Below the pieces are notes generated by a model. That model had not been told where the DNA came from. It searched no databases and was given only the letters and a program-made list of their open reading frames with translations. Source: DASWRT01 sp036403035 (lineage in GTDB: Bacteria > Pseudomonadota > Alphaproteobacteria > ATCC43930 > CGMCC-115725). Taken from it: 7,146 nt of DNA. The stretch lies in assembly GCA_036403035.1 (NCBI GenBank), contig DASWRT010000498.1:1-7146 (forward strand), given 5' to 3'. The translations under genes and the position numbers were made by a program. Shown here one piece after another: positions 1 through 5,277 of the stretch. Within the stretch, counting starts at the first letter, position 1, and the number at the start of each line of letters is the position of its first letter.

Positions 1-847
1 ACTCCCCCGTCTCCCTCTTGCCGGCGGGGTCGTCGGTCGCTTCCTGCGTGAACGAGAGCTGGTAGGTGAGGCCCCGCGACGGCTGGCCGCCGCGCAGCGC
101 GATGGTGTAGCTGCTGAAGCCGCCCGTGTTCGACGGGCCGAATTGGTCCCGCGTATAGCGGCGCAGCCGGTCGGCCGTCGGGTCGTCGAGGCTCGGCCGG
201 GAGATCAGCGAGTTGGAGAGGATGCTGGTGTCGAGGAAGAAGGTCTCGACCGAGAGGCGCGCATTGCGCAGCCCGACCGCGTCGGGAAGGCGGTACTGCA
301 CGCCGAAGCCGATGCGCTCGGTCTGCTCGTAATCGGAGGCGAAGTTGTAGAAATTGCCGGGCTCGACTTCCCAGGCCGATCCGAAGGCGGGATGGATCTT
401 GCCGCCATAGACTGACCAGTCGGCGATCGGGCGGACCATCGCGAAGAGCTGACGCAGGGTCAGTCCCCCGCTGCGGAAGAAGGTATTGCTGTCCGGAAAG
501 TAGTCGTTCGCGTTGTCGTTGCGGTTCCGTTCCAGGTGGACGTCGCTATAGAGCGAAAGCCAAGTCGAATAGTTGCCATAGAGTTCGAGATCGCTGTCGT
601 CGAAGACGGTTCCCTTTGCGGACGAGTTGTCGGGCTTCGTGATCTCGCCCTGGAGATGGGTCTGGAAGTCGCCGCCGTAGACGAATTGGCTGACCGGGAA
701 GCCCGGCGGCGGCGGCGTGGTGGACACTGCGCCGCCGACTTCGGAACTCGGGGATTCGACGGCGCGCTGGGCGGCGGCGTCATGAGATCCGGCGGCGCAC
801 AGCAGCGCGGCTCCGGCGACCCCGGCCCAAAACATTCTTGTTTTCAA
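1..847 (-). CDS. Outer-membrane beta-barrel (porin-like) protein, 3' end beyond the window
   Basis: The frame runs open from 847 to the window edge (282 codons seen, no stop), so the C-terminus is missing. I start it at TTG 845-847 because AGGAAAG (854-860) lies six bases upstream and the resulting N-terminus MKTRMFWAGVAGAALL is a proper signal peptide, ending near AAAQ. The internal ATG at 833-835 would lose the basic n-region. The mature part has a Pro-rich linker (TTPPPPGFP) and then many short alternating segments rich in Tyr, Phe, Trp and Gly, for example LYGNYSTWLSLYSDVHLER and WSVYGGKIHPAFGSAWEVE. These read as amphipathic beta strands of an outer-membrane barrel. It follows the gene ending at 887 by 39 bases and probably shares its Fur-controlled promoter. 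It may pass metal or a metal complex across the outer membrane. No plug domain or TonB box is evident, so I do not call it a TonB-dependent receptor. The exact family is not recognised. Confidence 0.8.
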   Translation of the reverse strand, partial: MKTRMFWAGVAGAALLCAAGSHDAAAQRAVESPSSEVGGAVSTTPPPPGFPVSQFVYGGDFQTHLQGEITKPDNSSAKGTVFDDSDLELYGNYSTWLSLYSDVHLERNRNDNANDYFPDSNTFFRSGGLTLRQLFAMVRPIADWSVYGGKIHPAFGSAWEVEPGNFYNFASDYEQTERIGFGVQYRLPDAVGLRNARLSVETFFLDTSILSNSLISRPSLDDPTADRLRRYTRDQFGPSNTGGFSSYTIALRGGQPSRGLTYQLSFTQEATDDPAGKRETGE

Positions 848-853
848 GGCGAT

Positions 854-860
854 CTTTCCT
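854..860 (-). promoter_or_regulatory. Ribosome binding site for the porin-like gene
   Basis: AGGAAAG on the minus strand ends six bases before the TTG at 845-847. It decides the start: it is well placed for TTG, but 18 bases from the next ATG (833-835). Confidence 0.65.
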
Positions 861-886
861 GGCTCAGGAGGAAGGGGCGGGGAGCG

Positions 887-1657
887 TCACTGCTTCGCCA
901 GGGTGGCGGCTTCCTTCGCGAAGGAGCGGTAGGTGCTGACCGAGGCGCGCGGCGCCGCGCTCGGAAGCAGCGGCTCGACGATCCACTGCGCCTTCGCGAG
1001 GATTGCGCGGAACCGTTCGAGCACGCCTTGCGACTCGGGGTCGGGGTGCGTCTTGCTCAGGTCGTCGAGCTGCTGGGCGACGTATTCGAGATACCCCTTG
1101 CTGTCGTGGTACTCGACGATCGATGCGATCCGGCCATGTTCGAGCGCTTCGCCGAACTCGCCTGACGCGGCGTCGATCGTGTCGGAGCAGATCGAGATCA
1201 TTTCCGGGATCGACGCGCGCAGCTCCGCGGGCGCGAGGTCGCGCGCCTTTCGCACCGTCGCGACCGCATCCTGATAGGCCGCCTCCGTCTTCGGGGCGGT
1301 GGGCGCCGCCGCGATCAGCGCCTCAAGCGCCGCGAGCTGCCGATCGAATGGCGGGAAGCGCTTCTGCTGAAGGTAACCCGAGATGTCGTCGTACAGCTCC
1401 CGGACCGGGTGCCCGAAATGCGGCAGCGCCAGCGACGCCTGATTGTTCTGCAACAGCTCGTGCCCGATCATCAGATGCCCTTCGAGCATCCCGAGACGGA
1501 ACAGGAAGTCGGTGTCGTCCGCGGCGGCTCCCAGATGGGCGTCGACCGTCACGACCGGCAGCTTGCCGCGGCCCGGCGCTGAAACCGGCAGGGCCGGCGC
1601 CGCCAGCGCTCCGCCGGCCACGGCGCATAGCGTCAACGCGAAGAGTGTAGTGCGCAT
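887..1657 (-). CDS. Secreted helical protein with His/Glu-rich motifs, probable periplasmic metal-binding partner
   Basis: 256 residues. A signal peptide (MRTTLFALTLCAVAGGALA) is cut near residue 19-20. The rest is almost entirely predicted helix. Two conspicuous motifs stand out: a first block with E59, H61, H66, E67, H80, H83 and E87 (around GMLEGHLMIGHELL and LPHFGHPVRELY), and a C-terminal block VEYHDSKGYLEYV with E182, H184 and D185. Paired His/acid blocks in a secreted helical bundle recall imelysin/EfeO-type iron-binding proteins, but I cannot align the canonical GxHxxE motif, so the resemblance is only structural. The ATG at 1655-1657 has AAGGG eight bases upstream. A good sigma-70-type promoter overlapped by a Fur box precedes it, and the porin-like gene follows after 39 bases. 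I infer a periplasmic iron or metal carrier feeding from the porin. The family is not named with certainty. Confidence 0.85.
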   Translation of the reverse strand: MRTTLFALTLCAVAGGALAAPALPVSAPGRGKLPVVTVDAHLGAAADDTDFLFRLGMLEGHLMIGHELLQNNQASLALPHFGHPVRELYDDISGYLQQKRFPPFDRQLAALEALIAAAPTAPKTEAAYQDAVATVRKARDLAPAELRASIPEMISICSDTIDAASGEFGEALEHGRIASIVEYHDSKGYLEYVAQQLDDLSKTHPDPESQGVLERFRAILAKAQWIVEPLLPSAAPRASVSTYRSFAKEAATLAKQ

Positions 1658-1665
1658 CTGCGATA

Positions 1666-1670
1666 CCCTT
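1666..1670 (-). promoter_or_regulatory. Ribosome binding site for the secreted helical protein
   Basis: AAGGG on the minus strand lies eight bases before the ATG at 1655-1657, supporting that start. Confidence 0.5.
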
Positions 1671-1676
1671 ATTGTA

Positions 1677-1697
1677 TGAGAATGATTTTCATTATCA
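1677..1697. promoter_or_regulatory. Fur box over the promoter of the secreted protein/porin unit
   Basis: GAGAATGATTTTCATTATC (1678-1696) matches the classical 19-base Fur consensus GATAATGATAATCATTATC at 16 of 19 positions. It also contains two overlapping 7-1-7 inverted repeats (1677-1691 and 1683-1697), each with 12 of 14 matches. It covers the -10 element (1691-1696) and the expected transcription start on the minus strand, the usual place for iron-dependent repression. Confidence 0.85.
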
Positions 1698-1718
1698 CTC
1701 GCAGAATTGAGGAGTCAA
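1691..1718 (-). promoter_or_regulatory. Sigma-70-type promoter for the secreted protein/porin unit
   Basis: On the minus strand TTGACT (1713-1718, 5 of 6 to TTGACA) and GATAAT (1691-1696, 5 of 6 to TATAAT) are 16 bases apart. Transcription would begin near 1684, giving a leader of about 27 bases before the ATG at 1657. The -10 lies inside the Fur box. Confidence 0.7.
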
Positions 1719-1779
1719 GCAAGGAGACGGTGCGGACCGCGCCGAACCGCGCAGCCTGACTACGGAGAGCGGTCGGCCA

Positions 1780-2337
1780 TCAGTCGCGCCGGTCCATCCG
1801 ATGGACATCGGCAGGATTGAAGGGACGCTCGATGTGGTTCCATGTCGAGCAGCCGATCACGAGCACCCAGATCGTCAGCGCAACCGCGGCGGACGCACGC
1901 TTTACGTTCATCCGATTCCGGACCGCCGGGACGCGCTGAATCCAGCGGGCATGCGCATATCCCACCGCGACGAGCGCCAGCTTCGGCAGGAACATCGTGT
2001 GCAGGCCGACGCCGATCGGGTCGTAAAGAAACAGCGCAACGCCGGTGACGGTCGTCAGCGCGAAGGCCGGGTTCATGATCCGGAGCACCGGCAGCTTTGC
2101 CGACTGCAACGTGCCGGCGGCGAACATGCCGAGGCGGTTCAACTCCAGCAACATGATGAGGCCGAAGAAGCTCGCCATCCCGAAGAGGTGCAGGAAGCGC
2201 AGAATGCCATAGAGCCACCTGAGCCCGTAGACGGCGATCCGCAGATTGCTCGTTGCAAGAAAAACGAGCATATCCACGGGAAGGTGCAATCCGCCGCGGC
2301 CGTAAACGTCCAGCAATTCTCTTCCCCGATGCCGCAT
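1780..2337 (-). CDS. Four-helix inner-membrane protein of the Fur-controlled island, function unknown
   Basis: 185 residues from the chosen ATG (2335-2337). After an amphipathic N-terminus, membrane segments lie near residues 41-65, 89-105, 113-130 and 148-166. The start of the first reads YGILRFLHLFGMASFFG, preceded by a conserved-looking IAVYGLRWLYG. H50 is in helix 1, H113 and H129 are at the two ends of helix 3 and H168 follows helix 4 (WNHIERPFNP). A short four-helix protein with a His in the first helix resembles CopD, HemJ or DUF6644-like membrane families; these are not assigned. The start is uncertain. The frame is open up to an ATG at 2380-2382, but that would put the Fur box 2367-2381 inside codons 1-5 and has no ribosome site. 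A TTG at 2314-2316 has GGGGA upstream. It is divergent from the cupredoxin gene and shares its operator region. A redox or transport role in iron uptake is inference. Confidence 0.8.
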   Translation of the reverse strand: MRHRGRELLDVYGRGGLHLPVDMLVFLATSNLRIAVYGLRWLYGILRFLHLFGMASFFGLIMLLELNRLGMFAAGTLQSAKLPVLRIMNPAFALTTVTGVALFLYDPIGVGLHTMFLPKLALVAVGYAHARWIQRVPAVRNRMNVKRASAAVALTIWVLVIGCSTWNHIERPFNPADVHRMDRRD

Positions 2338-2353
2338 CGCTGCGTTTGAGCGA

Positions 2354-2359
2354 TGTATA
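2354..2359 (-). promoter_or_regulatory. Tentative -10 element for the membrane protein gene
   Basis: TATACA on the minus strand matches TATAAT at 4 of 6 positions, with ATGAGA 18 bases upstream as a weak -35. The Fur box 2367-2381 would lie in the spacer. If right, transcription starts near 2347 and the ATG at 2337, not 2382, is the start. Confidence 0.3.
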
Positions 2360-2360
2360 G

Positions 2361-2366
2361 TTGACG
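2361..2366 (+). promoter_or_regulatory. Tentative -35 element for the cupredoxin gene
   Basis: TTGACG matches the -35 consensus at 5 of 6 positions and directly precedes the Fur box 2367-2381. The best -10 at 17 bases (TACAGA, 2384-2389) is poor, so this promoter is only a possibility. Confidence 0.25.
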
Positions 2367-2381
2367 TGAGACTAATTCTCA
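2367..2381. promoter_or_regulatory. Fur box 1 in the divergent control region
   Basis: TGAGACTAATTCTCA has TGAGA/TCTCA inverted ends. Read on the minus strand it matches the 7-1-7 Fur pattern TGATAATnATTATCA at 11 of 14 positions. It lies between the divergent membrane protein and cupredoxin genes. Confidence 0.65.
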
Positions 2382-2392
2382 TTTACAGAGAT

Positions 2393-2407
2393 TGAGAATG
2401 AAAATCA
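2393..2407. promoter_or_regulatory. Fur box 2 in the divergent control region
   Basis: TGAGAATGAAAATCA matches the 7-1-7 Fur pattern at 11 of 14 positions, and 2394-2412 matches the 19-base consensus at 14 of 19. Its centre is 26 bases from that of box 1, so both could be occupied and control both divergent genes. Confidence 0.7.
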
Positions 2408-2458
2408 ATAGTCACATCGGCCTAGAGGCGTGCGCGGCGGCGCTCCCATGCGCACACC

Positions 2459-2463
2459 GGAGG
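2459..2463 (+). promoter_or_regulatory. Ribosome binding site deciding the cupredoxin start
   Basis: GGAGG lies eight bases before ATG 2472-2474. The alternative in-frame starts, GTG 2430 and ATG 2448, have no properly spaced site. A second GGAGG (2467-2471) touches the ATG and is too close to act. Confidence 0.6.
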
Positions 2464-2471
2464 CACGGAGG

Positions 2472-2831
2472 ATGACGTCGCGAGCGGGGTGGTTCGCGGC
2501 GGTGGTCTGCACTGTTTCAGCGTCTATGGCGGCTGGCCCGCCTCGGCTGCACGCGGAAGAGCCGACGGTCGTCAAGGTCACGATCAGGGATCACCGTTTC
2601 TCGCCGTCCACGATCCGCGTGCCGGCGGGAAAGCCGGCCTCCCTCGAGGTTACGAACGAGGACGATACGGCGGAGGAGTTCGACTCCCCGGCGCTCAAGA
2701 TCGAGAAAGTGATCCCCGGCGGACGGAAGGGTGTCGTGCGGTTACGGCCGCTGGAGCCCGGCGAGTATCCTTTTAGCGGCGAGTATCACGCCGACACGGC
2801 GAAAGGCACGGTCGTCGCCGTCATGGAATAG
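2472..2831 (+). CDS. Secreted cupredoxin-domain protein, FtrB / EfeO-Cup like
   Basis: 119 residues from ATG 2472. A signal peptide (h-region WFAAVVCTVSASMAA, cleavage near LHA-EE at residue 28) is followed by one cupredoxin domain at about 33-118. The domain has IRDHRFSPSTIRVPAGKP (39-56), NEDDTAEEFDSPALKIEKVI (62-81) and a C-terminal GEYPFSGEYHADTAKGTV (97-114). The pattern DHxFxP...EEFxS...KVIPGG...GEYxFxGEYH is that of the periplasmic cupredoxins used with FTR1-type iron permeases. There is no Cys in the mature domain and the only Met is next to the C-terminus, so a normal type 1 copper site is absent. H41, E68, E69, E104 and H106 are candidate ligands. It is probably periplasmic, binding or oxidising iron or copper during uptake. 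The tandem Fur boxes upstream imply iron repression. No permease gene follows; the next gene is convergent, 49 bases on. Confidence 0.85.
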   Translation: MTSRAGWFAAVVCTVSASMAAGPPRLHAEEPTVVKVTIRDHRFSPSTIRVPAGKPASLEVTNEDDTAEEFDSPALKIEKVIPGGRKGVVRLRPLEPGEYPFSGEYHADTAKGTVVAVME

Positions 2832-2880
2832 ACGGCTTCGGAAGACTCGTTGGATGCGCCGCCGTCATTCGCCGTGGCGT

Positions 2881-3594
2881 TCAGCCGCGGCGCAGCGCCG
2901 CCGGGAGGTGGCGGTTGAGGGCGAAGGCGGCGGCGCTGACGGCGAGGCTCAGCGATACCAGCACGAACCCGAGGGCGAGGGCGAGCGGCAGGTCGCCGCG
3001 GCTGGTCTCCAGCGCGATCGCGGTCGTCATGGTGCGGGTGAAGCCTCTGATATTGCCGCCGACGACGATGATCGCGCCCACCTCGGCGATGGCCCGGCCG
3101 AAGGCGGCGAGGAAGGCGGTGACGAGCGCGCCGCGGCCGATCAGCAGCAGCTCGCGTGCCGCCCGCGCCCGCGTGGCCCCGTCCGCGCGCAGCGCGTCGC
3201 CGTACTCCGCCCACAACCCCTCCAGCGTGCGGTGGACGAGGGCGGCGACGATCGGCGCCGCAAGCAGCGCCTGCGCCAGTACCATGGCGCCCGGCGTGAA
3301 GAGCATGCCAAGGGCGCCGAGCGGCCCGCCGCGCGAGAGCAGCAGATAGACGACCAGCCCGATGACGACCGGCGGCAGGCCGAGCAGCGCGTTGAGGACG
3401 ACGACCACGGCGCCGCGGCAGCGGAAGCGCGGCGCCACGGCGAGCGCGGCGCCGACCGGCACGCCGGCGCACGAGGCGATCAGCGCGGCCGACAGGCTGA
3501 CCCGCAGCGACAGCAGCACCGTTCCGACCAGCTCGGGATCGAAGCCGGCGACAAGCCTCGCGGCGAGCAGGAACGCGCGACCGATATCCTCCAT
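2881..3594 (-). CDS. tupB: Tungstate ABC transporter permease (TupB type)
   Basis: 237 residues, close to the usual length of TupB. It is a membrane permease of the binding-protein-dependent class with about five to six hydrophobic segments. Diagnostic stretches are LSLRVSLSAALIA (28-40), NALLGLPPVVIGLVVYLLLS (68-87) followed by RGGPLG, the ATPase-coupling loop around DALRADGATRARAARELL (133-150) with FGRAIAEVGA (165-174), and GGNIRGFTRTMTTAIALETS (179-198) followed by RGD. These are typical of the TupB/WtpB-like permeases that pass tungstate captured by TupA, powered by TupC, for tungsten or molybdenum enzymes. Related molybdate (ModB) permeases share the fold, but the GGNI..TRxxTTAIALETS block favours TupB. 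No substrate-binding protein or ATPase gene is adjacent: the cupredoxin gene is convergent downstream, and an SDR-family gene ends 92 bases upstream on the same strand. No clear ribosome site precedes ATG 3592-3594. Confidence 0.85.
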   Translation of the reverse strand: MEDIGRAFLLAARLVAGFDPELVGTVLLSLRVSLSAALIASCAGVPVGAALAVAPRFRCRGAVVVVLNALLGLPPVVIGLVVYLLLSRGGPLGALGMLFTPGAMVLAQALLAAPIVAALVHRTLEGLWAEYGDALRADGATRARAARELLLIGRGALVTAFLAAFGRAIAEVGAIIVVGGNIRGFTRTMTTAIALETSRGDLPLALALGFVLVSLSLAVSAAAFALNRHLPAALRRG

Positions 3595-3686
3595 GTCAGA
3601 CCGACCCGTCCCGCCCCGCGCGCTCTACCGGGCGGCCCGGCTGGATCCCGCCCCCTTCCCGGATGTTCCGTTGGCTGGCCGTCTTA

Positions 3687-4577
3687 TCAGCTCTCGCGTT
3701 CGGCAGCGAGGAGAGCGGTAAGGCCGGTCCGGTAGTCGGGGTAGGCGAGCCTGACGCCGAGGTCGCGCTTGATGCGGCCGTTGTCGACGCGCCTGACGTC
3801 GTCGTAGAAGCTGCGCGCCATCGGCGACAGGCCGGCCTCCTCCAGCGGCACCAGCGGCGGCATCGGCGCGCCGAGCAACTCGCAGGCGAACGCCGTCACC
3901 TCGGCGGGCGGCGCCGGGTCGTCGTCGCAGACATTGTAGGTGGCGCCGGGGTCCGGCCGCGCGATCGAGGCGCGCAGCACGGACGCGATGTCCTCGACAT
4001 GGATGCGCGAGAAGACCTGCCCCGGCTTGTCGATCCGCTTCGCCCGGCCGCTCCGCACCACGTCCAAGGCGCTGCGCCTCGGCCCGTAGATCCCGGCCAG
4101 CCGGAACAGGTGCGCCGGCACGCGATGCTCCCGCCACAGCGCGAGCCAGCCATCCTCGGCGGCGACGCGCCGCCGGCCGCGCTCGCCGCTGGGCGTGCGC
4201 TCGGCATGCTCGTCGACCCAGGCGCCGCCACGGTCTCCGTAGACGCCGGTGGTCGAGAGATAGCCGGCCCACGCGAGCGCGCCGCCCAGCCGGGCGATGT
4301 CGGCGGCATGGTGGTCGAGGACCGGATCGCCCGCCGCGTCCGGCGGGACGGAGCTGAGCAGGTACGTCGTCCCAGCGAACGCCGCCGCCCCGGCGTCATC
4401 GAGCGGCCGCCCGCGGTCGAACAGGAACGCCTCGATCCCCTCGGCGCGTAGCGCCGCCTGCTTGTCCTCGCTGCGGCAGGTGCCGGCGACGCGCCAGCCT
4501 TCCTCGGCGCGCAGCAATCGCCGCGCGAGCGTCAGGGCGCTGAAGCCGAGGCCGAAACAGAAGAGGCGGAGCGGCAT
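3687..4577 (-). CDS. NAD(P)-binding SDR-family epimerase/dehydratase-like protein (YeeZ-like)
   Basis: 296 residues from ATG 4575-4577, the usual size for this family. The N-terminal Rossmann motif is FGLGFSA (residues 8-14). Further family marks are the strand TTYLLSSVPP (70-79), YLSTTGVYGD (106-115), FRLAGIYGPRRSALD (158-172), FSRIHVEDIA (189-198) and YNVCDDD (214-220). This is the atypical SDR group containing E. coli YeeZ, which has no proven substrate. The sugar-epimerase YxxxK motif is not clear: the Tyr of VYGD is not followed by Lys four residues on. I therefore make no claim of epimerase activity. An in-frame TTG two codons earlier (4581-4583) is possible; GGAA nine bases before the ATG is a weak ribosome site. 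It lies on the same strand as the permease gene, 92 bases upstream, with no functional link evident. Confidence 0.85.
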   Translation of the reverse strand: MPLRLFCFGLGFSALTLARRLLRAEEGWRVAGTCRSEDKQAALRAEGIEAFLFDRGRPLDDAGAAAFAGTTYLLSSVPPDAAGDPVLDHHAADIARLGGALAWAGYLSTTGVYGDRGGAWVDEHAERTPSGERGRRRVAAEDGWLALWREHRVPAHLFRLAGIYGPRRSALDVVRSGRAKRIDKPGQVFSRIHVEDIASVLRASIARPDPGATYNVCDDDPAPPAEVTAFACELLGAPMPPLVPLEEAGLSPMARSFYDDVRRVDNGRIKRDLGVRLAYPDYRTGLTALLAAERES

Positions 4578-4753
4578 GGGCAAGGGTTCCGTACGCGGGC
4601 GAGAGGGCTGACAAGCGCGGAGATCTTAGCGGCGGCATCGGTCGATGCGCGGCAGATAGTGTAGAATGCGTGCGAGCGGTTCCTACCCGGAACGGTCCTC
4701 GCGCGGTTCCGTTGGCGGACGAAACAAGCCGCGGCGTGATCGGCGGCATTCAC

Positions 4754-4759
4754 GGGAGG
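4754..4759 (+). promoter_or_regulatory. Ribosome binding site of the small 71-residue gene
   Basis: GGGAGG lies five bases before ATG 4765-4767 and fixes this start over the upstream in-frame ATG at 4666. Confidence 0.6.
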
Positions 4760-4764
4760 CCGGC

Positions 4765-4980
4765 ATGATCGACAAACCGGGAAAAGTCAGCCTCTATGGC
4801 GCAACGGCGCGGGCGTATCAGGACGTCGGCGGGGTCGTCCCGCGCCCCAGCATCGACAACGCTTCCGGCGACAGCGAAGCGGTCAAGCGCTACCGCCGCT
4901 TCTTCGAGACGCATGACCTGAGAGGATTGCCGAAGGCGCCGTCCGGCGGCGGTGGCGGCACGCGCGCCGCGCCGCGGTGA
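4765..4980 (+). CDS. Small hypothetical protein, 71 residues
   Basis: MIDKPGKVSLYGATARAYQD begins a 71-residue frame ending at TGA 4978-4980. The strong GGGAGG upstream supports a real gene. The frame extends back to ATG 4666, but those 33 residues are almost all Arg, Ser and Gly and look non-coding. The protein has no signal peptide, membrane segment or cysteine. A short charged segment (AVKRYRRFFETHDLRGL, 48-64) may form a helix, and the C-terminus is a low-complexity Gly run followed by TRAAPR. I do not recognise the family. It is divergent from the SDR gene, and a weak -10 (TAGAAT, 4662-4667) lies about 98 bases before the start. It could be a cytosolic accessory protein; no function is assigned. 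Confidence 0.6.
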   Translation: MIDKPGKVSLYGATARAYQDVGGVVPRPSIDNASGDSEAVKRYRRFFETHDLRGLPKAPSGGGGGTRAAPR

Positions 4981-5083
4981 CAGCCGCGTTCCTCGGGTTC
5001 TTTCTTTCCGGCCGGCGCAGCGCCTCTCGGCCGCTTGAAGCAGGAACGGCGCTGCACTGGGCCGGCGGCGGGCGTCCTTTGCA

Positions 5084-5151
5084 GTCAAAAGAGAAAAATG
5101 GAAGCGGAGATCGGGGGATGGTTGGGGATCGGGGGGATCGTCAAAAGAGAA
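5084..5151 (+). repeat. 12-base direct repeat bracketing a G-run tract
   Basis: GTCAAAAGAGAA occurs exactly at 5084-5095 and again at 5140-5151, 56 bases apart. Between them are runs of five, two, four and six G (5113-5117, 5119-5120 region, 5124-5127, 5131-5136) in a GATCGGGGGA-like pattern, which might form a two-layer G-quadruplex. The second copy ends exactly where the inverted repeat arm begins. Confidence 0.7.
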
Positions 5152-5277
5152 CGCTTTGACGCTGAGGACGCAAAGGGCACGCGGAGTACGCTAAGGATTT
5201 AGTGCGCGCCTGCGGCGCGCCGGAAGTTCGGACGTCGCGCCCTTAGCGAAACCCTTGCGATCTTCGCGTCAAAGCGT
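5151..5277. repeat. Imperfect inverted repeat with tandem ACGC-type units (REP/MITE-like intergenic element)
   Basis: The ends are a perfect 12-base inverted repeat, ACGCTTTGACGC (5151-5162) and GCGTCAAAGCGT (5266-5277). The left arm contains ACGC units starting at 5151, 5159, 5168, 5179 and 5188, spaced 8, 9, 11 and 9 bases. Read on the other strand, the right arm has units at 5277, 5269, 5260 and 5249 with the same 8, 9, 11 spacing. Each unit continues roughly as ACGCnnAGG. An inner pair, CGCTAAGG (5189-5196) and CCTTAGCG (5241-5248), is also perfect; the left arm carries one extra 9-base unit. No transposase is encoded. Such elements are commonly dispersed in intergenic DNA; that this one is repeated in its genome is inference. 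Confidence 0.75.
5204..5220. repeat. Central GC hairpin of the repeat element
   Basis: GCGCGCC (5204-5210) and GGCGCGC (5214-5220) form a perfect seven-base stem with a TGC loop, near the middle of the inverted repeat. No T-run follows on either strand, so it is not a typical terminator. Confidence 0.6.

Noticed and set aside
536..1165. Plus-strand open frame of 209 codons across the porin and secreted protein genes
   Set aside because: It crosses two well-supported minus-strand genes and the translation is Arg/Gly-rich without domains; it is a shadow of GC-rich coding DNA.
2430..2471. Longer cupredoxin start at GTG 2430 or ATG 2448
   Set aside because: Neither has a properly spaced ribosome site, and the extra residues only lengthen the segment before the signal peptide.
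2831..2866. Terminator from GACGGC/GCCGTC between the cupredoxin and tupB genes
   Set aside because: The six-base stem has a 24-base loop and no T-run, so it is probably chance in GC-rich DNA.
3629..3643. Palindrome CCGGGCGGCCCGG upstream of tupB
   Set aside because: A one-base loop cannot form a hairpin and no T-run follows; such short palindromes are common at this GC content.
2731..3735. Plus-strand frame of 334 codons over the TupB gene
   Set aside because: It consists of Arg, Gln, Glu and Ala runs typical of an antisense frame, and the minus strand encodes an unmistakable permease.
3663..4451. Plus-strand frame of 262 codons opposite the SDR gene
   Set aside because: The minus strand has clear Rossmann and family motifs; the plus frame has low-complexity composition and no ribosome site.
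5151..5277. CRISPR array made of the ACGC units
   Set aside because: The units are about 8-11 bases with no spacers and are mirrored rather than all in one direction; no cas gene is present.
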